Part shown: in pieces, positions 12,492 through 24,175 of the stretch
Layout of the letters: each line of letters starts with the position of its first letter
Numbering within the stretch: the first letter of the stretch is position 1
Position numbers and translations under genes: made by a program
Assembly (NCBI RefSeq): GCF_019649055.1
Contig: NW_026570238.1
Coordinates: 620,001-684,000, forward strand
From: Paramacrobiotus metropolitanus
Taxonomy: Eukaryota; Tardigrada; Eutardigrada; Parachela; Macrobiotidae
Direction: 5' to 3'
DNA: 64,000 nucleotides
Notes under the pieces: model-generated
Seen by the model: the letters and a program-made list of their open reading frames with translations, nothing else
Database searches by the model: none
What the model was told of the DNA's origin: nothing

Positions 12492-13424
12492 TTGTCTCGA
12501 TAAAAACGTCCCAAGTGAAACTTGTAAAGCTGCTACCTTCGTAAATTGCCAGGAATTACATGACCCTTGTGTTATGAGTGTAACAAAATGTCCCAACGTA
12601 CACTACACATGACACACCATATGGAAAAAATTAGAAATTGCGCCGCAAACAGTGCAGCGCAATGGGTTGATGGTAAGAATGTACCATAGTAACAGCAATT
12701 ATATTTCTGCACAAGCGACAGCAGTATTTCCACATAAGGAATATATTGTTGCAGTACGTGCTGTGCTAATAACGGAGCAATTAACTGTTAACTAATTTAT
12801 CATCGTAAAATGCGACACGATGGTTAATATTGATGAGTGTATTATCATTATGTAATACGAATTTGTTCAGTAGTAAAATAGCTAACGAACTTTTGTTCGG
12901 ACGAGTACAACATATTGGTCAGCCTGGAAACATAAACACTTCTACTTATATTTGCTCGCTGTCCGCTAATTTAAACCATCCATCCAGCAAAAACAAAGAA
13001 AATTTATTTGTTTTAGCCGGCAATCGTAGTCATGCATCGACTCATCGATCCGATTGCATAATACAGGGAGATAACTATTTATATTCTATATACATAAGTA
13101 ACCATACACAGGCAATTACTAATAAATAATATAAAGGTGTAAATACATAGATTGACCGCTGGCTGGGCCACGCTGGCCCGCGACTGTTATGCGACCAGTA
13201 CCTGTATATCGGTAACATTATCAATGATAAAGAATAATAAGTACTAATGTGAATAGTAATGTAGTAATGTGAATATCATGAGGAAACTGGGTACAGCCGT
13301 ACAGGGACAACAGATTCGTTGCGCCATATCGATACATTTGTGGCCAGTTGAATTATTTTTCATTGTACTGGCGTGCAAGCCTATAAAGATTGGCATTAAG
13401 TTCCGCATGCAGTGAACTTTTAAA
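12492..13424. other. Intergenic spacer
   Basis: No supported gene. In-frame sequence continues for about 100 bases upstream of 12491 without an ATG, so a further 5' exon or UTR of the reverse-strand gene may start here. The rest is AT-rich and contains the presumed promoter and 5' UTR of the coiled-coil gene at 13425. Confidence 0.45.
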
Positions 13425-14140
13425 ATGTCTGACTTTTGCGCTACAACATCCGATGACACTGGCTACTTGAAGGAGAAGCTTTTATATTTAGAGAATCGAA
13501 CCTCGCAAATTGCGAAACTGAATCAAGAATTAGAACAGGTGCGACAATTAGATTTCGCATACTTTGACTATACTTTAGATGGACTGTGTCCTAAAGTTAA
13601 TCTATAGATTGCTTCAACAAAAGTTGTTTTGTATTACTTCCAGGAACAGAATCAAATGGCTTCACTTCGAGAAATGTTGGAAGTCCGTGAACTGGAGCTG
13701 AACAACTACGAGTTGGAGATGACCCTCTCCGAGCAACGTTTACACCAAACTGAAGCAGAAATCAACGACCTCCACAAACAAATTGCTGATTTGGCGCTGC
13801 AGCAATCGGTAACAAATTACGAAAGAAGCGTAATATAATATATTCAGTTGTCGTTTTATTTGAAAATACAGATTTTGGTTTGCAGGCACTGGAGAAAGAG
13901 CAGCGCGTATCGAAGAGATCACAGTTCCTCCCATTGCTGCGTGCCAAGATTGCACTCTCTCTGCGTAGTGCTGCTTCCGCTTCGAAACGTTATCTCGGCG
14001 TCCGATCCATTCGCTGGGCAATCACATTCTTCTGCTTTATCGGATTGTACCTCTTTTTCGATGTGCTTTGCTATGGGGTCTTTGGAATTAAGGTGTTTAA
14101 TAGAGTTTCCCGGAAGTCGCGAGGCGTATCTGTGTGTTGA
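13425..14140 (+). CDS. Coiled-coil protein with C-terminal membrane anchor
   Basis: Three exons, all phase 0: 13425-13538, 13644-13808, 13886-14140, giving 177 residues. The first two thirds are predicted coiled coil: YLKEKLLYLENRTSQIAKL, then heptad-rich stretches such as LEVRELELNNYELEMTL and EAEINDLHKQIADLALQQ. A basic region (KRSQFLPLLRAK, SKRYLGVRSIR) precedes one hydrophobic segment at about residues 136-161 (AITFFCFIGLYLFFDVLCYG), and a short basic tail follows. This layout is that of a tail-anchored tether or golgin-like protein facing the cytosol from the ER, Golgi or mitochondrial outer membrane. The location is inference. I do not recognise a specific orthologue. Exon phases and acceptor quality (TTCCAG, TTTGCAG) make the gene itself convincing. 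Confidence 0.75.
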
Positions 14141-14914
14141 AACTGTTTCAAAACTTGCGACATGGCCACGATAACACGCGACCAGTGAAATTATAATGTA
14201 GGAATACCTGTACAGCATGTCTGGATGGTTTTATTGTTCAGTCGACACAGTTGTTCTGTTTTTTTTTATCGATGTTCTCTTTTAGTTTTATTGTTGGTTT
14301 TATCGGTCGTTTTTGTTCGTATTTTACTTATTAAATTATTTTCTGGTTAAATCTAAATTCCCTTCTTTTTCGGCTCAAGGATTCATGTATTACAGCAAAC
14401 GGCATAAAAAATTTCAATATACATACATGCCGTTATCCATTCGCGATTAATTTGTCAAATTTAAGCTGGAGACGTTCTACCCAGGTACCACTGACCTGCT
14501 ACAAGGAGCGCTTTGATTATTGTGCGTCATCGCGTCCGTGAGTGGAACAGAGAAATTCTGAAGGAAGCAAAATAACACGGAAGAACACACTTACCTGTTT
14601 AGAATTAGTAGCTACACCAAAACGTTGTCGGAAATTCCCATTTCTCTGTGGCTGTTATTTTGCTATATATAATGCGTACGATGCGTAATGCATACACGGG
14701 CGCGCCGGCCAATTAGCGACAGTACTAGTACGTTTTCTGTGAAATTATTTGCTGTACGAAATACCGAAATTTGCATAGACCTGCATCACATAACTGACTG
14801 GCATTAGGAAAGAAGCCAGATTGAATTTTTAACCGTTTAGTTCCTTTTTAGTTTTCGAAGGTGGGGCAAAGTGTCGAAGTTTGCATTTGCTCCTATGTCG
14901 GAAAGGTTATAACC
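14141..14914. other. Spacer and likely CPEB promoter region
   Basis: No coding feature. T-rich stretches follow the coiled-coil gene (14255-14350). An open frame without ATG from about 14861 joins the CPEB start and is probably 5' UTR. Confidence 0.5.
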
Positions 14915-17309
14915 ATGTTTGAAGATCAAAGTAGTTTAGATGGATCTCAAGTTGGTCAAGAGTCTGTTTTGGATACCAGCTGTGACTATGATGCGGCTTT
15001 TCTTTCTACCGGTTCAAATGTGTCGACTTTCGAGCCTAAACGATGCTCTACTCCATTAAGCGGTTCCGGTCCTGTTAGTGCAGCTTCCTGGACTGATTAC
15101 AATGCAGCTAACGAAGGAATTGACGGCCCTACCACTCGTGGATATCCTCGCCGTGGACAGTACGTGCCGAATTTGGAGCGAGCCGGACAGGTGAGGCTTA
15201 ACTAATTACGGAATACGTATTTCAGTGAGTCCCATTAGTCAACAGTTTAGCTGCTTTAGCACACTGACAATGTTCGTTGCGAAAGAGATTAGGAAAGCCG
15301 GAAAGCAGAAAGAATTTCACGAAGATCGACATTTTACGAATTAATTAATTTTGTCCTAACGTTGTGTGTGAAATATTATTACTTCCTTTGTTCCACTTCA
15401 AGAAAAGAAATGCGAAATCGCAAAAAACGCCGTGGTAGATAATATGAATAATTGAATAAGCATATATACGTTTTAGCTGTAACATTCTGAATTTCAGGAA
15501 AATTTAGACTGCCGTCGCAATTCCGGAAACATGCGCACCATCATCAATCAGGGAGCGTTGCCACGTCAGTCTCTGCGTCGGCTTCCGGTTAACGCTTCAC
15601 GCAGTCCGACGCCGACTGTACTGCGCAGTAAGGCGGCCATGGTTCCCGATTACAACTTGGCACAGCATGGGATTTCCTATTCGCCGGTATCATCCCCGAT
15701 CAGTCGACCGGTGTCGGTGCCCATGCAGAATGTGACCCCGGCGCTGATGCATGCCAACTATTCGCATCAGTCGCCGGAGCAGATCGATCACATTGCGGCG
15801 TGTTCAGGACGAAATTCCGGGTATTGCGGGTGTGCATCGGGTGGCAGTCCTTTGATGGTGGAGCAGTATGCCCGTGTGGCGGGATTCCGCGGCGGCCATA
15901 AGCAGCACATGATGCCGAAGGATCAGCGCTGGGCCGGCGATGCCAATGTCGAGCGTCAGGCTCATGCGTACCGCATGGCGGCATCCATTTATGATCCCAC
16001 TGTCGTGTGGAGTGGTATGCTGCCGGCACGAATTCCTAAAGGTTCTGCTTATTCCTGCAAGGTACACTAAGTTTCCATTTTCAGCGTAATTGGGTTTATT
16101 ATTTCGGAAGCCGGCCGTATACCGGCGTACCAAAACGGGAGCATTTTTGTCATAGGTGATTTTAAATGCATTACCTGCATCACCGGCCTATCAGTTTTTG
16201 GCCCAACCTGTTGACTCTGCATATTTTATTTTCCACTTCCGATTTGTAGGTATTTTTGGGTGGCGTTCCCTGGGATATTTCCGAACCTAATCTGACGGCG
16301 GCTTTCGGAAAATATGGACCGTTGAAAGTGGAATGGCCCTCTAATTACCACGAAAATCCGGGACGAAACTCTAAAGGTTGCAGTTTAACTTTTTTGGAGC
16401 TGAATTACTACCTTAACCGACATTTCTGTTAGGTTACCTGTACATTATCTTCGACAACGAACGCTCCGTGCGGGCTCTGCTGAGTAACTGTACAGTGGAC
16501 ACCAGTCCCACTGGAGGCGGCCGCAATTACTACTACAAGGTCTGCAGCACTCGTTTGCGCCGCAAAGATGTGCAGATCATTCCATGGCCGTTGTCCGATT
16601 CCACTTACGTTCATCCGGGCTGCATTTCGACTTCCGGCACCAAGACAGTTTTTGTGGGTAGTCTGCATGGAATGCTGAATGCAGAAGGGCTGGCACGCAT
16701 TATGAACGATTTGTTTGGTGGCGTCGTGACGGCTAATATCGATACAGGTTAGTCCGTTAACCGTAGAAGCACAGGTGATTAAATTTTTGGGATTCCGTTT
16801 GTGAAGCCTAACTTGTGGATCCCTGAAATTGGGCAATGCAGTATGCTTGTAGTTCATATGCAGGGAAGTGTAAGTTATTGTTAACAGATGCAGTGTGCTG
16901 TAACTTTGTCATATAGATCCTTCGGTATTGCTTACCTAGGTTGGTCAACTCGAGTTACTATATGTTTTAAACTATTTAAGCAGTTCGTTGACTTTTTTTA
17001 GATAAGTACAAGTATCCGATCGGATCTGGCCGCGTGGTGTTCAACTGTGCGCAGAGTTATGTTAAAGCGATCCGTGCGGCATTTGTGGAGATTCGGACGC
17101 AAAAATTCAGCAAGAAGATCCAGATTGACCCTTTCCTGGAGGATTCAGTATGCAGCGTGTGCGCCTCACAAATGGGACCGTATTTTTGTCGTGACATGGA
17201 GTGCTTCAATTACTTTTGCGGAACTTGTTGGCAGTGGCAGCATTCCGACAATCTGAAACACCACAACCCCATGATGCGCAATCCCCGTTCTCATGATGAT
17301 GAATACTGA
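14915..17309 (+). CDS. CPEB1: CPEB1/Orb, cytoplasmic polyadenylation element-binding protein
   Basis: Translational regulator that binds U-rich elements in mRNA 3' UTRs and controls cytoplasmic poly(A) tail length, typically in germ line and neurons. Exons: 14915-15190, 15498-16061, 16250-16376, 16433-16747, 17002-17309; phases agree and give 529 residues. The first 280 residues are low-complexity regulatory sequence. RRM1 begins [10 protein letters not shown] and includes [20 protein letters not shown]2 begins [17 protein letters not shown] and includes DLFGGVV and [11 protein letters not shown]. The C-terminal ZZ-type zinc-binding domain reads [21 protein letters not shown] and then His-rich sequence, conserving the expected Cys and His ligands. 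The spacing and the motif QIDPFLEDS match CPEB1/Orb better than CPEB2-4. Start chosen at the first ATG in the open block; an additional upstream exon cannot be excluded. Confidence 0.95.
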
Positions 17310-20007
17310 ACACCAGTCCCAGTAGAGCGTGCTTCAGGATTCAACGGTGTCTACGAACCGGTTTTGATTTCATATTAGTAAGGTCAAGGGATGGTTTATT
17401 ATATCTGCCTTGCCACTAAAATTTTTATTTGTCTGACTTTTTTACCATATTTTTTGCGTAGTATTGATTTTTTATTATTATAAAAAGGAGCTCTCTTTAC
17501 TCTGTGCGTGATTTTATTATAAATTTTGTCCAATCTGTTTTGTATAATTGCAATCATGTGCTGAATGTCGAGCGTTTTGCTTTCTTTTGGGGTCCTGGAT
17601 ATATATTCGTTAGTCCCTTCATCTTTCTAGCTTTAAACCTTATCGTTGCCTTGGACTTTGTCTGGCTTTCCAGCTTCATCCATGATTTGAATTAAAGTTT
17701 TACTAGATATGAATGATGCCGTGATGCTACGCGAGAGAGTTCTTAAGACGGGCTGGCAACGTATGTTGCAAAAATTGCTTTCCCACTTTAGAGTACTTAG
17801 TTAATGTGTAATTTAAAATTTTAGTTTTGCTTTAAGAGTGGAATTCGCCGAATATATATCGTATTGGTACACTCGTACGTAAATTATGTGGAAAAACAAG
17901 AACGTGTTATTTGTTGTTAAATAACTTGCAAGAATTATTACGGTATTATTAACCTTGGACCTGCGAGTAATGCAAGTATTACTGTGGTATTACATTTCAG
18001 TAACAGTAAATTATAATTATTACTAGGTGAGTGCCTATCAAGCTAACAATAAAAGAATTGATTGATTGAACTGATTTCGATCAACAGGCACTGTTAGGCA
18101 GTCTATTAAAACATACGGAAGTTAAACTACGGCAGTTAGTTATTACTTACGAAATATAGCTTATTTGCACCATTTAATCCCGAAAGCATCTTGACTGAAG
18201 TGGAGTCCATATCGATATATATCGTTGTCCATGCCGGCATGCTGCTCACCTTGGCGAAACTAGTAGGTATAAATGGCGCATCGATCTGGGTAAACCTTTT
18301 CCGCATTCGAGACTGTACATCCTGATGCGGTAGATGGAATTTTGCATACATTGCAGGTGGAAAACGTCAGCGCTGAAAAATAATTCTAATTATTATTGCC
18401 CATCAAGAAAACTTCATGTTATTAGCAATAGAAGTATTAATGTTGTCAGATATCTGCATCTCCTAATTGTATAAGTTTATCTCAACTGCGTAGCTGTAGT
18501 TAGAAATTGTGCTACATTTGTTTTTGTGTTTTGCAAATTTTGCAGATGTTTTCGTTATCTTACTCTTCGGCGTTACCTCCGTGCGAGACAGATAAATACT
18601 CGTACTAACCAGTAAGCACTGCCGGAATCCATGTTCATTCGCGAGTGCGGCAGCAAAAGGAAAATAAAATTAATATGCCGTAGCGCATGAAGAAGTACTG
18701 ATCTTCATTCGCTAATACAAATCTGGAGAATTATGCGCACGGATAAGTTTCCTTGAGATTATGTAAATTGTAATGTGTTATCCTTGCGTATGCTGCTACA
18801 GGGCTGTAATACGGGTTTTGTTGTGCTGAGTGCAATCTGGATTTAATTCCTACGATCGAGTTACGGAAGAGCCTGTAACTCAAAAACATTTTGGAGTATG
18901 TTTTGCCGTATGTAACTTGCTTAGCTGATGTGTTGGCTTAAAAACTTGTAACTTTTTGCAGCTGATAAAACTGCAGTTCGACTGCGAGGCATTGTCAATA
19001 TGACCTTAGGTAATATTCGCTGTTCTTAAAAATTGATGAAGTCGACACGTTCTGCACAAAAGCACTATTATCATTTAAGCGGAGCTAGCAAAACCCTAGG
19101 CAGCGTCAAGACCAGCGTAGCGCGAGAAATCAGAGTACCATTTTAACGTGTTAATTTTATGTTGCAGGTTCTTATCGCGCCGTGAATAATTAACTTGCAA
19201 TAAAAGCCTGTCACACCGGTTCTTCACGGGGTTTGTCGGTAATTGTCGATTCAGGTTAACTGCGGCTTTGGAATTACACGACTGATGTCTGTGCACATAT
19301 TGTAATCAGTAGCTATGGTAAGTACTTATATTTCATTTGCGGTTGACTGCTGATACAGATGATAGAATGATCTTTTTGCAGAACAAATTATCAGTCTCTT
19401 GTTCGCCGATCCTGTTGCTGCATGTGTAACTTTTCATAACAGTAAGCTCACAATCAGCATTAAGTCGATAGATGCATGGTACAATGTACTTGTAGTATTT
19501 ATGTTACTAGTAAATATTATTGCAAGGATAACTTGAAAGTTTGCGATATTCGACAGTAACAGTTTGTCTAGCAATTTAGTAGAACGCATGTTATACTGCG
19601 CGTTCCTTGCTCTGGGATTTAAGGTTGTAAAAGATCAATGTTCGCTCGTCATCAGCGATAATTTGTTGGCAATGTTACTACAAAAGGTTCCTCTTATCCT
19701 TACATTGCATATTACTAATCTGGCGATGTATTGTATTTAGGACAGGGATGCCTATATGGAGTATAAATATCCCGCATGAGGATGTTAGTTTCGCGATATT
19801 CCGATATGTACAGCATCAAAACCAGCAGTAACCAGATCCACAGTTGTATTCCTCCCAAAGCTGCAGCTGGATGCGAAAACGATGACGATATTTCCGTGAT
19901 CATTTGCCCTGTTACCTTCTGCTGGCAGCTTACGGTGTTTCGCAAGCGCAGTTCCCTGAATCTCATAATACAAGTTTCTTAATTGGGATCATTTTTCCTG
20001 AGTTGTG
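17310..20007. other. CPEB 3' UTR and long spacer
   Basis: No firm gene over 2.7 kb. The first few hundred bases are the likely CPEB 3' UTR, T-rich, with CPE-like TTTTTAT at 17469 and AATAAA at 18048. A reverse-strand frame at 18136-18351 begins with ATG and meets a GTAAGT sequence, and could be a lone exon, but no partner exon was found. Two overlapping opposite-strand frames at 19715-19982 are equally unsupported. Confidence 0.45.
17469..17475 (+). promoter_or_regulatory. CPE-like element in CPEB 3' UTR
   Basis: TTTTTAT matches the consensus cytoplasmic polyadenylation element UUUUUAU, and a second U-rich site (GATTTTATTATAAA) follows at about 17509. If the site is inside the transcript, the protein could bind its own mRNA. 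A consensus 7-mer will also occur by chance in AT-rich sequence. Confidence 0.35.
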
Positions 20008-21457
20008 ATGGCTAAAGCGGAAGTTTCTCTGCAAGATATCACGAATTCCGTTCCGGTCAGCGATGTTGATGCGCACACGATGATTCCGGGAGAAAAAAGG
20101 TTGCAGTTAGCGTCAGCGAAGAAAACCAGCCAAACGTCTCGGCATCCACATCAAATGCGTGGTTTTGTGAAATCCTTCCGCTTGATACCGGTACGGTAAA
20201 ATTTAATCATCAAATCAACTACTAATTTTAAAATTCCACTTTGGATGCATTCATTACTTGCTTTTTCTTAAATGACACGCATTTGTAAACGCTTTTTTTC
20301 TTAAATGATACGCAGCGATTACCGGCGAAATTATACAGGTTGTCATTTATATTGTTAGAGAAAGTGATGACCGTGTTTGGTTTTTGCAAAGTTAGGCATG
20401 CCATATGCAGCTTCCAAACTGCAAGCTGCTACAGTAGTTGTTGGACTGTACTGTTACGTGTATACAATAAACCACCTGTATATCACTCTGCTCTTTTTTA
20501 ACGCTTTACAAGGGTTATAATGTTCAAGAAGCTATTAATTACTTCGACTTGTAGGTGCAACTTGCACACGTGTTCTCGTTCCCGGCGATCCCAATGTGAG
20601 TATAGCACATGACATATAACCAATGTCTAGTAGAGGTCACAAGTATTAAAACTGTTATAATACAATGAGCAACACAATGTGCTAGTAATACAATTCACAA
20701 AATCTGAAAAACTAGTAATATAACTTCACCGTTAATTTAAACGGTCAATATCCGATACGTATTAAGAATGCCTTGTAAATAAACAGTGGAGATACCAATG
20801 TAACACTAAGTATATACTTGTATTTGCGATTTCATACTACGTATTTATCACAGATACTGGTCTATATACAGTGAATGTACTGTATTTACACGATATTAAG
20901 GGTCAGTGGAGCCCCCGAATTTTTACGATTTTAAGGTTCAGAGGATTCCCCTGGACCTCCCACACTAGCTACCGGTTCCTTTAACATCAATTGAGCCGAC
21001 GAATATGCGGGCAGGCCAGGGGATTCCTCTGAACCTTAAAATCGTAAAAACTCGGAGGCTCCACTGACCCTTAATATCGTGTAAATACAGTACTAGTATA
21101 TATCGCTAGAAAACTTGCGAGAAAAATTATGCCGATGTTATTTCATAAAATTACACACTGTTTCTGACTATACAGTTTTGCAAATTACAGGCTGGAAAAC
21201 AGAAGCTTCCCTGTCCCGTTGCGGGATGCAGCGAGAGATTATTTCCTGCCAGGGATATGTATTACCTAAAACGGCACTTCCTACACGATCACTCAGCTTC
21301 GCATCCTAATCCAGTTTTCATAACTGTTTGCCCGGTAGAGCACTGCCGACAGCATTGTGGCCAAACTTTAGAAGAATTGCGGAAACACTTGATTTTCGCT
21401 CATCCGGACAGTTACCGCCACTTGATTTCAGCCAGATTTACTCATCAAAACAGTTAA
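20008..21457 (+). CDS. Small C2H2 zinc-finger protein with microexon
   Basis: Model: 20008-20195, a 23-nt microexon 20316-20338, 20555-20595 and 21191-21457, giving 172 residues. Without the microexon the phases of exon 1 (2) and of the 41-nt exon (1) cannot be reconciled. With it, the reading is open throughout (DYRRNYTG then ATCTRVLVPGDPN then AGKQKLPCP). The last exon carries two C2H2-like fingers: CPVAGC...HFLHDH and CPVEHC...HLIFAH, each C-x4-C and H-x4-H. The N-terminal 62 residues are basic and lack a known domain. A nuclear, nucleic-acid-binding role is inferred from the fingers only; the orthologue is not recognised. The last intron (595 bp) contains a palindromic MITE. Confidence 0.7.
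20877..21093. mobile_element. Palindromic MITE inside an intron
   Basis: Two arms of about 79 bp (20877-20955 and 21015-21093) are near-perfect inverted repeats with only about three mismatches, separated by a loop of about 59 bp. The outer ends read GTACTGTATTTACACGATAT and its complement. There is no coding capacity. The structure is that of a foldback-type or MITE DNA element. Flanking target duplication is not clear, so the superfamily is left open. It sits in the last intron of the C2H2 gene, in neither splice site. Confidence 0.8.
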
Positions 21458-23042
21458 AAGGAATTTCTTTTGTATTTTGCTTTCTTATAATTTGTACAGA
21501 TTGCCATGAATTAGTGCTATAACTTCCTTTATACTTTCCTTGTACAACGTTGTGGCGTAATTTTGATTGGCGGGCATTAATTAGTAAATCAAATTATTAG
21601 TTCTTAATAGGTGACTATTGTTCGAGCTACAAATAGTTGGCCAATAAACACGCCAGTTCTTCTGCAGTACGTATGAAACGTTTTGCTATAAGAAATTCAA
21701 GATGTCGTAAAACAGCTTTTTAAGTGAAAGAAGATCACACTGTAGTATCTATCATCAGTATGTGACTCTCAAAGCAGGGGCGCAGATTTGCAGACTGTAC
21801 ATTGTAGGTAATGCTTGGTAGAAATTGTGTTTTTCCAGCACAATTAAGGGCACAGGAACATTCTTTGTCACAGAAAATTAATGAATTCTCGACATCAAAT
21901 TTTACTATCTATTTTCTGGTATTATATAACTTCAGTATGCATTTGTACAATAAATTTATTGTAGCTGCAGCATCACTAATTACTTTTAAAAGTAATTAGT
22001 GATGCCGCAGCTACAATTAGTTACTGTGATAAGCTTGATTTGTTAAGGTAGACAATACGATAAAAACCACATATGATACATGAAAAACGTAACAATTATT
22101 GTACTAGGAGCGAGCTGGTCTATGAGGATGAGCTGCTTTACAAGATAGCAACACGTTTTTGTTCTTCAGCTTTTAAGTTTGTATACGTAACAGGGTACTT
22201 ATAGTCGAATTGTACCGGTTGTTGCGAACTTCAGTAGGTAATATAGTATATTGCTCTTTAAATAGTTTTATTAACTCTTGGTAATGAAACCGACGCGATC
22301 AACAGCAAAATGTTTATATTTTAAGGTTATTTGGACAGTCTGATACACTACTCCAGTCGCGTTACAGCGTACGCTTGTGCCTAATAACCGTTTGTATTTC
22401 GAATTTTTTTTACGTACCGCACGGAAATTACACCAGCCTTCGGATATTAAACTTTTTAAGTTAGTTTTGTTATCTAGATATTTGTTATATAGCCTATGGA
22501 TACGGTCCTACGGATCATACGGCTCCAGAAAATCACTGCCCTTCGAATAGTGCTGCTTAAGTAGCTAGCTTAGATTATGGCATAAATAAATGCCTTTGGT
22601 CATAATCAATATGAATGTCAAATTCGAATCTAAAATCAAACTGATCTTTTAATTGGTTTCCGTATGTATAACCCGATGATTATCATGGACTACAACGATT
22701 GGCTGCAGCCTCAGCAGTAGCCGAAAGTAATACACCGATTGCATTTCCGGCAAGACAAACAGTTAACTCCACAAACCGTATTTCATCCAGCGCATCAAAC
22801 ACGAATCCAGGAAGATATATCATATATGTACCGTACCGCATCCGCTGTTGCTGGTTATCTTCTTGTGCAGTACGTATTACTATGATTGATTTTTGCCGGC
22901 ATTTCCAGCGGAAGTCTCTTTGACATCAAGAAACATTTGAAAACACAATTTCCGTTGATGAACATCACTTGGGTGGCATTTAGTGTAAATAGTCCCAGCA
23001 TTCTAACAATATTTCCAAATCAATCTTGATCAACAGTACAAC
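21458..23042. other. Intergenic spacer
   Basis: No gene supported. It contains the 54-bp palindrome annotated separately. Open frames on both strands around 22.7-22.9 kb contradict each other and match nothing I know. Confidence 0.5.
21961..22014. repeat. 54-bp near-perfect palindrome
   Basis: The sequence starting GTAGCTGCAGCATCACTAAT meets its own complement with one mismatch and no loop (27-bp arms). Such a structure can extrude as a cruciform or form a hairpin in RNA. It may be the relic of a very short foldback element. Confidence 0.85.
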
Positions 23043-23573
23043 ATGGATAAATCGCAGGAATTTTTCGAATCCGATACAGTCACTCTGTCTCCTGATCCTG
23101 AGACTGCCGGGTTTCTGGAACGATTGACCAAATTAGCACTGTGTGTCCGCAATGCATTTCCCGAAATACCGTCACTAAATATTACCAATACCACCAATTC
23201 TGACTACGATTATAATAGTAATTCGGATGAGGAAGGGGATTCCATCTTGAATACGGTGGTGATTTTATCAATTTTCTGCTCGTTGGTTTTACTGCTTGTA
23301 GTGCGTTCCAGTCGGGGTGGATCCTGGACTTCTTGCAAGGCTGACATTGAAGCTGTAAAAATGGAGCGTAAGCTGAAGAATATGCAAAAAATGTCCCCAG
23401 GATTTTCCGGTCAACAAGCCAAAACGTCTACCCGCAAACACAGCGCAAAATCCAGCTTATGCTCAACGGATGCCGGATTGTATCGCTCCCTGTCCAGTGC
23501 ATCGTCTCCACAGCAGCCGGCTACGGTGGGAAATGTCACAGTCGTGCACATCGAGAACGAGACAGGTTGTTAA
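23043..23573 (+). CDS. Single-pass membrane protein, unknown family
   Basis: Intronless frame of 176 residues starting at an ATG after ACAAC. The N-terminal 68 residues are acidic, with two adjacent N-glycosylation sequons (NIT, NTT near residues 46-51). A single hydrophobic segment follows at about residues 69-88 (ILNTVVILSIFCSLVLLLVV), then a basic juxtamembrane stretch and a Ser-rich tail. There is no cleavable signal peptide, so the topology is probably N-outside, C-inside. The size and layout resemble small accessory subunits of ion channels (KCNE-like), but I see no conserved KCNE motif and do not claim that. Single-exon structure amid intron-rich genes is unusual; further exons are possible. 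Confidence 0.6.
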   Translation: MDKSQEFFESDTVTLSPDPETAGFLERLTKLALCVRNAFPEIPSLNITNTTNSDYDYNSNSDEEGDSILNTVVILSIFCSLVLLLVVRSSRGGSWTSCKADIEAVKMERKLKNMQKMSPGFSGQQAKTSTRKHSAKSSLCSTDAGLYRSLSSASSPQQPATVGNVTVVHIENETGC

Positions 23574-24175
23574 TGATTGCACTGGTGATTATTTGGAGTG
23601 GACGTGACCAGAAAAGTGAGCATTTTTGAATTTCCTTTATGGATTAATCACCAATGTACAGAGCGTAATGCAGTTGCATGCATTCTCGTTAAATATTGAT
23701 TGATTTCCGGTAATTGTGTCATTCGCAAATTCAATGCGGTGCTGCATTAGGGAAATAAATACAGGCGCAACAGAAAGCTTAAAAATGAACTGTCGATCTT
23801 CAGGTGACAGGTTACTATGATGCACTGGAATTTAACTGCCGTATGGAAAATAATACCTGTGCAATTTTTATAAATGTCAGCAGTGTAAACTGCGCCTTCC
23901 ACAATATCGCACTGAAAAGAAATTCCTTTAATTACAAGCGAAACAATTTGGGATGTTATACAGAATTTTCGGAAGACACCGACCGTCACAATTTTTTTAA
24001 TTCATAAAGCGATTTCCGGCCAATAATTAGTCCATTGAAAGAAAACGGAACACAGCAATTAACCCTCCACCTTAATAACACAGCAAATAACCCTTAATTA
24101 ATCACGCTTAATCTCCAGTTACCAACCTTCAGATATTTCGGAATAATTATCCGAAAACTAAATTAATGAGTAAAG
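23574..24175. other. Convergent spacer between 23 kb gene and methionine synthase
   Basis: The 3' ends of the plus-strand membrane protein gene and the minus-strand methionine synthase gene face each other here. Overlapping short frames (23637-24007) on both strands show no domain. Probably 3' UTRs. Confidence 0.5.

Noticed and set aside
15700-16133. Two 109-codon reverse-str and frames opposite CPEB exon 2
   Set aside because: Shadow frames of a GC-richer real coding exon.
18136-18351. Reverse-strand 71-codon frame with ATG and a GTAAGT donor
   Set aside because: No partner exon could be found on either side, and no family is recognised. Kept only as a note in the spacer entry.
19715-19982. 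Frames on both strands, one with a hydrophobic stretch
   Set aside because: The two strands are equally open and neither links to neighbouring exons.
23043-23573. KCNE potassium-channel accessory subunit
   Set aside because: Size and topology are similar, but the conserved post-membrane motif of the KCNE family is absent.
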